This document shows, piece by piece, positions 22,801 to 30,943 of a stretch of DNA of 64,000 nucleotides. Source of the DNA: Dallia pectoralis (Eukaryota; Chordata; Actinopteri; Esociformes; Umbridae); NCBI GenBank assembly GCA_029465975.1, contig CM055757.1, forward strand, positions 124,001-188,000, given 5' to 3'. The notes below the pieces were generated by a model that was not told where the DNA came from, made no database searches, and saw only the letters and a program-made list of their open reading frames with translations. How positions within the stretch are numbered: the stretch's first letter is position 1; every line of letters begins with the position of its first letter. Both the position numbers and the translations under genes were made by a program.

Positions 22801-23228
22801 AAATCACCCCCCACTACCAGACGTCTATTTGTGGCACACAGCGGCGACAGACAGTCCACCATCTCCCTCCTGTCCGCCGCCAACTGCGGCCCGTACACCC
22901 CAACTAACCTATACCTACACTCCCTTAATGTGATATCCACCCCCAACACCCTCCCCGGCATTACCACAAAAGTGCCCTCTACCTTCACCTCCCTATTCCC
23001 GAACAAAATCCCTACACCTGAAGAGTGAACCCCCCCTATCCCCCACACTGACTCCCCCTTGTCCCACTCTCTCCTGAACCTACTCACATCCCCCCCATCC
23101 CTAAGGTGAACCTCCTGGAGAAAACAAACATCAAAACCCAACCCCTCTAAAAACCCAAAAACCGTCCTCCTTTTTAGTTTTTCCCTCAACCCTCTGACAT
23201 TCAAACTAACAAAGGTGGTTTTAGCCAT
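19857..23228 (-). CDS. E6 ORF2: AP endonuclease / reverse transcriptase, 1123 aa, intact
   Basis: One open frame from the ATG at 23228 (MAKTTFVSLNVRGL). Endonuclease: N10 in LNVRGL, E39 in LQEVHL, GVYGPQ (110-115), GGDFN with D142 and N144, and S215-D216-H217 near the end of the domain. Reverse transcriptase at about 480-760: NWRPLTMLCVDYK (512-524), LDQAKAFDRV with D582 and D588, GVRQGCPLS (638-646), and QYADD with D687/D688. C-terminal CX4CX7HX4C is at C995, C1000, H1008 and C1013. All catalytic residues I know for this family are present. Length and domain order fit L1/Tx1-clade ORF2. The predicted job is nicking U2 DNA and copying element RNA at the nick. ORF2 starts about 40 nt after the preceding ORF ends; how it is translated is not visible from sequence. 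Confidence 0.92.
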   Translation of the reverse strand: MAKTTFVSLNVRGLREKLKRRTVFGFLEGLGFDVCFLQEVHLRDGGDVSRFRREWDKGESVWGIGGVHSSGVGILFGNREVKVEGTFVVMPGRVLGVDITLRECRYRLVGVYGPQLAADRREMVDCLSPLCATNRRLVVGGDFNVYLGAGGDTSAGAIKRLMASHGLVDGGLHSTPAMAGPTWRNSRGVARRLDYIFVPRSLGRLSGRLLPVFFSDHDGVLLQVGTPAGLFGRGYWMLDKQVLEERAFVEAFIDFYRGQEGLESMCEGVLEWWELVKDRARRFIIGYCRRAKREERREMDRLQRLLELEYEAGNLGGSVNWERSTALKAQLRKVHEQKARSFLERAHSGFIEHDETCSAAFFKSVRVRQGRKVMFGVREERTGSVVREPEGMVRVTTDHFRDFFQERVVDVEQGTVFLEHLSRQVPEDIREAMESPISLGEVESALRRMGKGKVPGMDGLPAEFYLKFWGTLGPAVLEVLKAILETGVPGKSMAVGILSLLFKKGDATDLANWRPLTMLCVDYKLLAKVLADRLRTALPYVVHEDQTCGVEGRSIRWNLQLIRDSIAWVEDRGLPLMVATLDQAKAFDRVNRTFLFRVLGRLGFGEKFIGWVRTLYVGAGCRVSVNGHLGDVLDLSSGVRQGCPLSALLFVLYMEPLAAAIRADAGVEGLLIPGSGGLRVKLTQYADDTSLLLCKDSCLVRSLAIIGDFTRASGAVLNHAKSSVKYFRRWRGRTDVPGGLSLCNGALKVLGVHFENFGSAALNWNMRIAAVQNRLAMWKARSLSFMGKVLVLKVDVLPSLLYLAYIYPLPACLRRPLVRLVFQFMWGVRYEWVARARMLCPIGEGGRGVPHFPLRLDSIFVSFLLSELARPVIHPSGYLLRVFFSYQARSIMVWSNTGPRAEQLPWHFGHAAKWLRAHPEVEVARVGLDHRLLYEEVRKGVCPGPVVGIPAVVWEGVQVKGLDNRLKDLNWLCLHKSLPVRSIMCRHGLSRSPTCPRQACGREETLRHAFWDCAVAGVVWARAQGLLGRVRGDFVLTWTRVEKGVGGAGGTDRDRLLLWLIISLFKQGLWDARQQLVKTGRDIGVEGMVRRVEGELRARMKREERKWGQHAARERWKGGLGLV

Positions 23229-23267
23229 TTATAAAGAAACAAAAAAAGACAACACAAAACAGGAGGC

Positions 23268-23717
23268 TCACCTGATGCTCCCCCGCTCCCTTACTCCTTC
23301 CAGGGCAATGAAACCACCCGCCCCCCCGGGCACAGGTGCGTCCCCGTCCGAAAGGGGCCCCTCCTCACACAGTAAGGACACCTCACACCCTTGCCCCCCA
23401 CCCCCAGAGTCCGATGCCCAGGACGCCGGGATGGGGTTGGAGACGGTCGCGCCCTGTAACCCCGGGCCCTCTCCTGACCCCCCTTCTCCTGGGGGAAGCT
23501 CCCCCCCAAAGTCTGATGCCCAGGACGCCGGGATGGTGGTAGCGACCTCCTGGCCTTCCATACTCTCCTGTGGCCCCCCCGATGGGGTTACAACCACCTC
23601 TTGCGTCGCCGCCACCTCCTGCGTCAGAATGTCCATCTCCTCCAACTGGCTGTAGGTTATGGAGCCTTGCGTTAGCCTGGGGGCCGCGTCCCCCCCACAG
23701 GCCTTCTCCCCCATCAC
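23268..23717 (-). CDS. E6 ORF1 downstream frame (149 codons): separate ORF or frameshifted ORF1 tail
   Basis: This open frame overlaps the end of ORF1 at a GTGATGG sequence: ORF1 stops at its TGA and the ATG at 23714-23712 is the first ATG of this frame. It encodes a Pro/Ser/Gly-rich segment with two copies of an IPASWASD(F/S)GG motif, comparable to the repeated motif in the C-terminal tails of the other ORF1s. Two readings are possible: a one-base frameshift has split the ORF1 tail, or the TGATG overlap is a real stop-restart site. The absence of other damage in E6 makes the second worth keeping open. Confidence 0.5.
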   Translation of the reverse strand: MMGEKACGGDAAPRLTQGSITYSQLEEMDILTQEVAATQEVVVTPSGGPQESMEGQEVATTIPASWASDFGGELPPGEGGSGEGPGLQGATVSNPIPASWASDSGGGGQGCEVSLLCEEGPLSDGDAPVPGGAGGFIALEGVRERGSIR

Positions 23718-24787
23718 CCGCTTTCCTGTGCTTCTCTCTCCTTCCGCTTTGCATGCTTCTTCTTCCCAGTGTAGGGGCCAGCCTCGGCACCCGGTGTTGT
23801 TGCCACCTCAGCCGCTCCCGCCACCACCTGCAGGCCCTCCACCATCTCCCTCATTGCCGCCACGCACGTGAGGGATGCAGCTTCCGCCTCATCCGCCCGT
23901 GCCTTGGGGACCGCGGCCCTCACCTCCGGCACTGCTCCTTCTCGCTCTCCACCCCCAACGCCCGCCACACTCGGCCCAGGGACAGCTTCTTCTGGCCTTC
24001 TTTCCTTGGCCCTCTCCGGGGCGTCCTTCTCCTTCCTCCCTGCTGCCTCGGCGTAGGACCGCTGTCTTGTTGGGCACTCCCGGAACAGGTGGCCCGTGCT
24101 CCCGCAGCCGTGGCACTCCTTGGGCACGCGGCAGTCCTTCGCCTCGTGGTCCATTCCTTGGCAGAACCGGCACTTCTTGGCTCCGCACTCTGCCGTCACA
24201 TGCCCGTAGGCCATGCACTTCTTGCAGAAGGGCGGTTGCCTCGCGTAGAACAAGTAGCCCCGATCTGACCCCAGTGAAAAATGGGCCGGCGGGTGCTTGA
24301 AGCCATCCATCCCTCCCTGGTCTGGCCTCAGCAACACCTGGAACTGTCTACGGCCATTCCAGACGCCCAGTGAGTTCACATGGTTCCTCGCCCCCGACGT
24401 CACATCACAGTACCGTCCCAGGAACGCTGCCAATGCCATGTCCGACACGTGAGGGTTGAACATATGGACCGTTATCATCCTAAAGTTCGTTTTGGACAGA
24501 CTTGTCACTTGGAAACAGGACATCGGCCTCTCGCCCCCGACCGCCTTTGCCCTCTCCAGCACTTCGTCGTGCATCCTTTCTGTATAGAAGGTGACGTCAT
24601 AGGATGCCACCATCGCGTTCCCCTGCATGCACATGATCTCCGGCACCTTCAGTTTCAGGGCCCCCAGCAGGACCGTCCTCCCAAACGTGTCCACCGGCAT
24701 CCTCCCTTCGTCCTCCTTCTTCCACCCGAACCTTATGGTGTTTTTAATTCCGGTCCTAGGGACCGCCCCACCGTCATAATTGGCCAT
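23714..24787 (-). CDS. E6 ORF1: 357-aa zinc-knuckle RNA-binding protein
   Basis: Open from the ATG at 24787 (MANYDGG). A single N-terminal module (residues 14-100, IKNTIRFGWKK start) is followed by the central domain (VWNGRRQFQVLL, 142-153) and CCHC knuckles at C188-C201, C206-C219 and C225-C238. Then come RQRSYAEAAG, a charged stretch, an A/E-rich segment, and a basic KKKHAKRKE near the C-terminus. There is no duplicated module, pentapeptide linker or acidic run, which separates it from the ORF1-only copies. The predicted role is binding element RNA and delivering it to the U2 locus with ORF2. Confidence 0.85.
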   Translation of the reverse strand: MANYDGGAVPRTGIKNTIRFGWKKEDEGRMPVDTFGRTVLLGALKLKVPEIMCMQGNAMVASYDVTFYTERMHDEVLERAKAVGGERPMSCFQVTSLSKTNFRMITVHMFNPHVSDMALAAFLGRYCDVTSGARNHVNSLGVWNGRRQFQVLLRPDQGGMDGFKHPPAHFSLGSDRGYLFYARQPPFCKKCMAYGHVTAECGAKKCRFCQGMDHEAKDCRVPKECHGCGSTGHLFRECPTRQRSYAEAAGRKEKDAPERAKERRPEEAVPGPSVAGVGGGEREGAVPEVRAAVPKARADEAEAASLTCVAAMREMVEGLQVVAGAAEVATTPGAEAGPYTGKKKHAKRKEREAQESG

Positions 24788-24817
24788 TTCTCAAAAAAAA
24801 TGCCACCAAAAAACAGA

Positions 24818-24830
24818 GCGCACGTCGCGC
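24818..24830 (-). promoter_or_regulatory. Conserved GCGCGACGTGCGC motif in the 5' UTR
   Basis: This 13-base imperfect palindrome occurs about 15-50 bases upstream of ORF1 in every element with a 5' end here (also 379-391 and 18691-18703), although surrounding UTR sequence differs between E2, E5 and E6. E11 has one base changed (ACATCG on the plus strand). It could be a transcription-factor site (the core resembles NRF-1 or CREB-type sites) or an RNA stem; neither is shown. Confidence 0.45.
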
Positions 24831-24864
24831 AAAAATAAATAGGGTAAAAAGTAACTAATCACGC

Positions 24865-24904
24865 TTCCACCTGTGCCCCATACACCGCTCGGCTACAGGT
24901 GGAA
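24865..24904 (-). promoter_or_regulatory. Conserved 5' UTR stem-loop of the elements
   Basis: Ten-base perfect stem (TTCCACCTGT / ACAGGTGGAA) closing a loop that contains the near-invariant CCCCATACACCGC. Equivalent hairpins with changed but still pairing stem bases are seen in E1 (about 3410-3450), E2 (9786-9821), E7 (27852-27888) and E11 (52801-52838). Paired changes support an RNA structure. Function unknown. Confidence 0.55.
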
Positions 24905-24952
24905 TACTCAAAAAGGAAACGTCTCTCCCCCTCTGGCCACTCTCCGAGCCGC

Positions 24953-25431
24953 AACTTGTGCGCAAATTGAAGAGAAAGCAGAGTTTTGATTTCGGACAAA
25001 GTGAAGGGGTCGAGAAACACTCGTTCAGTGCCAGACACAGGCCTCGTGGATTTGTGAGTGAGTGAATGAACAAATGGGGGCATGAGTGAGTTGGTGACTA
25101 GTTAGTTGAGTGACTAGTCAAGTCACCGAGTGAGAGACTGGGCACACACAGTCACACACAGTCACACACACACACACACACAGACACAGTGATTTAACCA
25201 AAATCATTTTTTTTTTTTAAGTAAAACGGAGGGAAAAAATTCCACACAGAACACAGGTCGTTGAGCAAATGACAGGACGGGGAAAAAAGTGCACACAGTT
25301 ATTATTATCATCCTCTTGCTACTAGGGATACGCATTTACCTACATGGATACTCACCTCTCTCGGCTACTAGGTCACCACTTGTGTTCCTTCTTTTCGTTG
25401 TGGCTGTTGTTGTTTTTGACAGGTCAAAGAT
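24953..25431 (-). repeat. U2 repeat-unit spacer (copy G)
   Basis: Same order of parts as copy A; the T tract is only 12 bases (25207-25218), the shortest undeleted one. The 70-bp block has GCGCAAATT instead of GCGTAAATT. Confidence 0.7.
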
Positions 25432-25583
25432 GGTGCACCGTTCTCGGAGGTACTGCAATACCGAGTCGATGCGTGGAGCGGACGGAGCAAGCCCCGCTTC
25501 CGACTCCCTGTTGGAAAAATCCATTTAATATGTATAGTCCCCCGATGGGGGACATATCAGATATTAAACTGATAAGAACAGAT
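25432..25583 (-). ncRNA. U2 snRNA 3' fragment (copy G)
   Basis: 152-bp U2 portion as in copy A, joined to the tail of E7. Confidence 0.95.
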
Positions 25584-27935
25584 TGTTAAAGGTCTTTATT
25601 CCCACAAAGACGTTTACCATAAACAATACAGTTGCCCACACCGGGCACTCCTTGGCAAAAAACCACACAAACACAAAACCACCCACATCAAAAAAACCAC
25701 CAGAAAAAACACCACTTCCCCCAAAGGCCACCCTTCACACCCAAAACAGCCCCCACACCCTTCAAACCCCACATACCCCTTCACCAACAACAAAACCACC
25801 CAAACACACCAAAAAACCCCATCCCCACCCAAGTCCTTCAAGTCTTTCCTGTCCCCCCCGGCAAATGCCCTCTCCGTCCCTGCAGATGCCTGGGGGGTCC
25901 CAACCCCCACCTCTCCCGTCATTGGGTCCACAAAGTCCATGGAGGTGAAACCCTCCACCCCCTGAGCGACCCCGTCTCCCCCACTCCCCACCACTCTCTT
26001 GGCTGCCTTTCCCCCACTCACCCCCTGTCCAACCCCCGTGCCGACCCTAGGAAGCCTCTTCCTTTTTGGCACCGCCAAGTCCCTCTGCTCCACCGGGATC
26101 CCGCCTGTGAGCTCCCTCAACCCGGCAAGGGCCTCCTCCAGCGCCCCATCAATGGGTCTCTCCTCCTGCGGCGTCTCCTCGACCCGCTCCTCCTCATCTT
26201 CCTCCTCCTCCTCCATTTCCTCCTCCTCTTCCTCACTCTCATCCTCGCCCTCACTCTCATCCTCGTCCTCCTCCTCCTCCATCTCTCCCTCCACAGGCGC
26301 CACCTCCTGGGGCTCCTCACCAGCTTGGGCCTGGGGCTCCTCACCAGCTTGCGCCTGCCTCTCCTCCGCCCTTGGTGCCTGGCCTCTCCTGCCCTCTCCT
26401 CCAGCAGCCTCCGCATACGTCCTCCTTCGCCTTGGGCATGCAGCCACCAAATGCTCCCCCGAGCCACACTCCCTGCATTTCTTCGGCTCTGAACATCTTG
26501 CAACCTCGTGCTGGTCTGACCCACACCTGTAACATCTCCTCCTCGCCTCACAAGTGGCCATACTGTGCCCGCTCCTCCGGCACCTGCGGCAGAAGCTCGG
26601 CTGCCGAGCGTAGAAAATCGTGCCGCTCTCTCCCCCAATTTCACACATCGTCGGGAGGTGGCGGTAGCCGTCCTTCCCGGCCGGATCTGGGTGAAGGATC
26701 ACCCGGAATTGCCTCCTGGCCGTCCAAAAGCCAAACGGGCCCCTGGTGTACTTGGGCCCCTCAGTTACCTTACAAAACCCCTCCAGGAATCTCCTCACAC
26801 ACCCGTCCTCCACATTGGAGTCATACATCCTTACGGTCACTTCTCTGACCCCCCCACTTGACAGGTCCATCACTCTAAACAGTCCGTACGGCCCGGTCTG
26901 CCCGGCTTCCTCCACCTTCCTCATTGCTGCCACCATGTCCTCCTCCTTGAAGAAGGTTACCTCGTACGCCCGCTCCCTGAGGTTCTCCTGCAGGCACTTC
27001 ACCACTACTGGCGTAGCCTTCAGAGCCCCCAGCAACATGTCTCTGGCAAACTGAGTCCGACTCCAAATCTGCTCTAACGCCCCCTTCCACTGGAACCGGA
27101 GTGTGTTCTTCATCCTCCTCGGCTCCCCCCTTGTCTCCGGGCCCCTTGCCTCCGGGCCCCTTGCCTCCGGGCCCCTTGCCTCCGGGCCCCTTGCCTCCGG
27201 GCCCCTTGCCTCCGGGCCCCTTGCCTCCGGGCCTTCCGCCTCCGGGCCTTCCGCCTCCGGGCCTTCCGCCTCCGGACCTGCCACTTCCGGGCCCTCCGCC
27301 TCTGGGCCTTCCGCCTCCGGGCCCTCCACTTCCGGACCCTCCACTTCCTGGCCCGCCACTTCCGGGCCCTCCACCTCCGGACCCGCCACTTCCTGGCCCG
27401 CCACTTCCGGACCCTCCACCTCCGGCCTCTCCTTGGAGACGTCCACCACCCTGAAGAGGCCCAGCGGGAATTTCTGGCCCGCCTCCCTCACCTTCCTCCA
27501 CGTCTCCCTCTTGTCCGCCTCGCGGTGGAACGTCACTTCAAAGTGGCTTCTGGTGTCGCTCCGACAAAGGTGCGAGACCTCCTCGGCCGTGAGCCCCAGA
27601 GCCTCCACCACCACTCTCCTCGTAAATATAGGGAGGCCCCAAACTCCCTCCTGCTCTCCCCTCAGCATGAACAGAAGGCCGAAATCCCTGCAGACGTCCG
27701 CCTTCGGGCCAGCCGCCATGGTGCCGGCCACACAAAGCCCCGCACCAGGCCTAAACAAACCCCCAATACACTAAAACAGGAAAGACTAAAGCGCACGTCG
27801 CGCAAAACAAAAAACCAAACCCTACACCTGAACCCCCACCCGTGACTCCCTTCACCTGTGCCCCATACACCGCACGACACCAGGTGAAAAACTCCTTCCT
27901 CAGACCGCTCCACTCCGTTCCCACTCCGAGCCGCA
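25584..27935 (-). mobile_element. E7: ORF1-only Keno-like element, first of three near-identical tandem copies
   Basis: About 2.35 kb. E7, E8 and E9 differ by only a few bases by eye, and the U2-to-U2 distances (3008 and 3004 bp) show that whole element-plus-U2 units were duplicated in tandem. It has the same parts as E5. Confidence 0.87.
25614..27719 (-). CDS. E7 ORF1: long zinc-knuckle protein, 701 codons open
   Basis: ATG at 27719 (MAAGPKADVCRDFG). Module 1 (residues 10-95); about 30 pentapeptides of the types GPEVE, GPEVA, GPEAE and GPEAR; module 2 (MKNTLRFQWKGALEQIW); GFWTARRQFRV; knuckles CRRCRRSGHSMATC, CYRCGSDQHEVARC and CRECGSGEHLVAAC; an acidic region (EEEEDEDESEGEDE...); a PKRKR-like basic patch; and SMDFVDPMTGEVG. 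Compared with E8, the C-run near 25853-25859 is shorter. This removes the usual stop after GTERAFAGG and lets the frame read about 70 codons into the 3' UTR, so the natural C-terminus is probably near 25850. Confidence 0.8.
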   Translation of the reverse strand: MAAGPKADVCRDFGLLFMLRGEQEGVWGLPIFTRRVVVEALGLTAEEVSHLCRSDTRSHFEVTFHREADKRETWRKVREAGQKFPLGLFRVVDVSKERPEVEGPEVAGQEVAGPEVEGPEVAGQEVEGPEVEGPEAEGPEAEGPEVAGPEAEGPEAEGPEAEGPEARGPEARGPEARGPEARGPEARGPEARGPETRGEPRRMKNTLRFQWKGALEQIWSRTQFARDMLLGALKATPVVVKCLQENLRERAYEVTFFKEEDMVAAMRKVEEAGQTGPYGLFRVMDLSSGGVREVTVRMYDSNVEDGCVRRFLEGFCKVTEGPKYTRGPFGFWTARRQFRVILHPDPAGKDGYRHLPTMCEIGGESGTIFYARQPSFCRRCRRSGHSMATCEARRRCYRCGSDQHEVARCSEPKKCRECGSGEHLVAACPRRRRTYAEAAGGEGRRGQAPRAEERQAQAGEEPQAQAGEEPQEVAPVEGEMEEEEDEDESEGEDESEEEEEEMEEEEEDEEERVEETPQEERPIDGALEEALAGLRELTGGIPVEQRDLAVPKRKRLPRVGTGVGQGVSGGKAAKRVVGSGGDGVAQGVEGFTSMDFVDPMTGEVGVGTPQASAGTERAFAGGDRKDLKDLGGDGVFWCVWVVLLLVKGYVGFEGCGGCFGCEGWPLGEVVFFLVVFLMWVVLCLCGFLPRSARCGQLYCLW

Positions 27936-28198
27936 ACCTGTGCGTAAATTGAAGAGAAAGCAGAGTTTTGATTTCGGACAAAGTGAAGGGGTCGAGAAAC
28001 ACTCGTTCAGTGCCAGACACAGGCCTCGTGGATTTGTGAGTGAGTGAATGAACAAATGGGGGCATGAGTGAGTTGGTGACTAGTTAGTTGAGTGACTAGT
28101 CAAGTCACCGAGTGAGAGACTGGGCACACACAGTCACACACAGTCACACACAGTCACACACACAGACACACACAGACACAGTGATTTAACCAAAATCA

Positions 28199-28229
<31 letters not shown>

Positions 28230-28439
28230 TAAAACGGAGGGAAAAAATTCCACACAGAACACAGGTCGTTGAGCAAATGACAGGACGGGGAAAAAAGTGC
28301 ACACAGTTATTATTATCATCCTCTTGCTACTAGGGATACGCATTTACCTACATGGATACTCACCTCTCTCGGCTACTAGGTCACCACTTGTGTTCCTTCT
28401 TTTCGTTGTGGCTGTTGTTGTTTTTGACAGGTCAAAGAT
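27936..28439 (-). repeat. U2 repeat-unit spacer (copy H)
   Basis: Same structure as copy A; microsatellite at 28120-28180 with GT(CACA) interruptions, T tract at 28199-28226. Near-identical to copies I and J. Confidence 0.7.
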
Positions 28440-28591
28440 GGTGCACCGTTCTCGGAGGTACTGCAATACCGAGTCGATGCGTGGAGCGGACGGAGCAAGC
28501 CCCGCTTCCGACTCCCTGTTGGAAAAATCCATTTAATATGTATAGTCCCCCGATGGGGGACATATCAGATATTAAACTGATAAGAACAGAT
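28440..28591 (-). ncRNA. U2 snRNA 3' fragment (copy H)
   Basis: 152-bp U2 portion as in copy A, joined to the tail of E8. Confidence 0.95.
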
Positions 28592-30943
28592 TGTTAAAGG
28601 TCTTTATTCCCACAAAGACGTTTACCATAAACAATACAGTTGCCCACACCGGGCACTCCTTGGCAAAAAACCACACAAACACAAAACCACCCACATCAAA
28701 AAAACCACCAGAAAAAACACCACTTCCCCCAAAGGCCAACCTTCACACCCAAAACAGCCCCCACACCCTTCAAACCCCACATACCCCTTCACCAACAACA
28801 AAACCACCCAAACACACCAAAAACCCCATCCCCACCCAAGTCCTTCAAGTCTTTCCTGTCCCCCCCCCGGCAAATGCCCTCTCCGTCCCTGCAGATGCCT
28901 GGGGGGTCCCAACCCCCACCTCTCCCGTCATTGGGTCCACAAAGTCCATGGAGGTGAAACCCTCCACCCCCTGAGCGACCCCGTCTCCCCCACTCCCCAC
29001 CACTCTCTTGGCTGCCTTTCCCCCACTCACCCCCTGTCCAACCCCCGTGCCGACCCTAGGAAGCCTCTTCCTTTTTGGCACCGCCAAGTCCCTCTGCTCC
29101 ACCGGGATCCCGCCTGTGAGCTCCCTCAACCCGGCAAGGGCCTCCTCCAGCGCCCCATCAATGGGTCTCTCCTCCTGCGGCGTCTCCTCGACCCGCTCCT
29201 CCTCATCTTCCTCCTCCTCCTCCATTTCCTCCTCCTCTTCCTCACTCTCATCCTCGCCCTCACTCTCATCCTCGTCCTCCTCCTCCTCCATCTCTCCCTC
29301 CACAGGCGCCACCTCCTGGGGCTCCTCACCAGCTTGGGCCTGGGGCTCCTCACCAGCTTGCGCCTGCCTCTCCTCCGCCCTTGGTGCCTGGCCTCTCCTG
29401 CCCTCTCCTCCAGCAGCCTCCGCATACGTCCTCCTTCGCCTTGGGCATGCAGCCACCAAATGCTCCCCCGAGCCACACTCCCTGCATTTCTTCGGCTCTG
29501 AACATCTTGCAACCTCGTGCTGGTCTGACCCACACCTGTAACATCTCCTCCTCGCCTCACAAGTGGCCATACTGTGCCCGCTCCTCCGGCACCTGCGGCA
29601 GAAGCTCGGCTGCCGAGCGTAGAAAATCGTGCCGCTCTCTCCCCCAATTTCACACATCGTCGGGAGGTGGCGGTAGCCGTCCTTCCCGGCCGGATCTGGG
29701 TGAAGGATCACCCGGAATTGCCTCCTGGCCGTCCAAAAGCCAAACGGGCCCCTGGTGTACTTGGGCCCCTCAGTTACCTTACAAAACCCCTCCAGGAATC
29801 TCCTCACACACCCGTCCTCCACATTGGAGTCATACATCCTTACGGTCACTTCTCTGACCCCCCCACTTGACAGGTCCATCACTCTAAACAGTCCGTACGG
29901 CCCGGTCTGCCCGGCTTCCTCCACCTTCCTCATTGCTGCCACCATGTCCTCCTCCTTGAAGAAGGTTACCTCGTACGCCCGCTCCCTGAGGTTCTCCTGC
30001 AGGCACTTCACCACTACTGGCGTAGCCTTCAGAGCCCCCAGCAACATGTCTCTGGCAAACTGAGTCCGACTCCAAATCTGCTCTAACGCCCCCTTCCACT
30101 GGAACCGGAGTGTGTTCTTCATCCTCCTCGGCTCCCCCCTTGTCTCCGGGCCCCTTGCCTCCGGGCCCCTTGCCTCCGGGCCCCTTGCCTCCGGGCCCCT
30201 TGCCTCCGGGCCCCTTGCCTCCGGGCCCCTTGCCTCCGGGCCTTCCGCCTCCGGGCCTTCCGCCTCCGGGCCTTCCGCCTCCGGACCTGCCACTTCCGGG
30301 CCCTCCGCCTCTGGGCCTTCCGCCTCCGGGCCCTCCACTTCCGGACCCTCCACTTCCTGGCCCGCCACTTCCGGGCCCTCCACCTCCGGACCCGCCACTT
30401 CCTGGCCCGCCACTTCCGGACCCTCCACCTCCGGCCTCTCCTTGGAGACGTCCACCACCCTGAAGAGGCCCAGCGGGAATTTCTGGCCCGCCTCCCTCAC
30501 CTTCCTCCACGTCTCCCTCTTGTCCGCCTCGCGGTGGAACGTCACTTCAAAGTGGCTTCTGGTGTCGCTCCGACAAAGGTGCGAGACCTCCTCGGCCGTG
30601 AGCCCCAGAGCCTCCACCACCACTCTCCTCGTAAATATAGGGAGGCCCCAAACTCCCTCCTGCTCTCCCCTCAGCATGAACAGAAGGCCGAAATCCCTGC
30701 AGACGTCCGCCTTCGGGCCAGCCGCCATGGTGCCGGCCACACAAAGCCCCGCACCAGGCCTAAACAAACCCCAATACACAAAAACAGGAAAGACTAAAGC
30801 GCACGTCGCGCAAAACAAAAAACCAAACCCTACACCTGAACCCCCACCCGTGACTCCCTTCACCTGTGCCCCATACACCGCACGACACCAGGTGAAAAAC
30901 TCCTTCCTCAGACCGCTCCACTCCGTTCCCACTCCGAGCCGCA
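28592..30943 (-). mobile_element. E8: ORF1-only Keno-like element, second tandem copy
   Basis: Near-identical to E7. The GCCCACACCGGGCAC motif is at 28642-28656, about 50 nt from the U2 junction. ORF1 is complete. Confidence 0.87.
28845..30728 (-). CDS. E8 ORF1: 627-aa zinc-knuckle protein with duplicated N-terminal module
   Basis: Uninterrupted from the ATG at 30728 to a stop at 28845 (tail FAGGGTGKT). The frame is also open upstream to 31073 through the U2-flank block, which I regard as chance. The domain order equals E7; the two N-terminal modules share the pattern L-x-F, W, FxR, AL, EV, (Y/F)EVTF, E-x-D, KV-EAGQ, LFRV-D-S. Unlike E6 ORF1 (357 aa) it has module 1, the pentapeptide linker and the acidic run. 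With E5 this is the second intact example of the long ORF1. There is no ORF2 in the element, so the protein must act on its own RNA or with ORF2 supplied in trans. Confidence 0.85.
   Translation of the reverse strand: MAAGPKADVCRDFGLLFMLRGEQEGVWGLPIFTRRVVVEALGLTAEEVSHLCRSDTRSHFEVTFHREADKRETWRKVREAGQKFPLGLFRVVDVSKERPEVEGPEVAGQEVAGPEVEGPEVAGQEVEGPEVEGPEAEGPEAEGPEVAGPEAEGPEAEGPEAEGPEARGPEARGPEARGPEARGPEARGPEARGPETRGEPRRMKNTLRFQWKGALEQIWSRTQFARDMLLGALKATPVVVKCLQENLRERAYEVTFFKEEDMVAAMRKVEEAGQTGPYGLFRVMDLSSGGVREVTVRMYDSNVEDGCVRRFLEGFCKVTEGPKYTRGPFGFWTARRQFRVILHPDPAGKDGYRHLPTMCEIGGESGTIFYARQPSFCRRCRRSGHSMATCEARRRCYRCGSDQHEVARCSEPKKCRECGSGEHLVAACPRRRRTYAEAAGGEGRRGQAPRAEERQAQAGEEPQAQAGEEPQEVAPVEGEMEEEEDEDESEGEDESEEEEEEMEEEEEDEEERVEETPQEERPIDGALEEALAGLRELTGGIPVEQRDLAVPKRKRLPRVGTGVGQGVSGGKAAKRVVGSGGDGVAQGVEGFTSMDFVDPMTGEVGVGTPQASAGTERAFAGGGTGKT

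Larger units (their letters stand above)
19287..24952 (-). mobile_element. E6: second Keno-like family, ORF1 + intact ORF2
   Basis: Full-length element of about 5.7 kb: 5' UTR 24952-24788, ORF1 24787-23714 (with a second overlapping ORF to 23268), ORF2 23228-19857, and 3' UTR 19856-19287. The 3' UTR is unrelated by eye to those of E1-E5 except for an AATAAA 14 nt before U2, whereas the 5' UTR motifs are shared. ORF1 and ORF2 are diverged from E2. It is the best candidate in the window for a recently active copy. Confidence 0.88.

Noticed and set aside
24865..24904. 5' UTR hairpin as an HDV-like or hammerhead self-cleaving ribozyme
   Set aside because: I could not place the double-pseudoknot of HDV-like ribozymes nor the CUGAUGA/GAAA core of hammerheads; kept only as a conserved structure of unknown role.
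27100..27470. Regular GCCTCCGGGCCCCTT repeats that look like a CRISPR-type array
   Set aside because: Repeats are contiguous 15-bp units in frame with ORF1 on the minus strand, with no unique spacers; the genome is eukaryotic.
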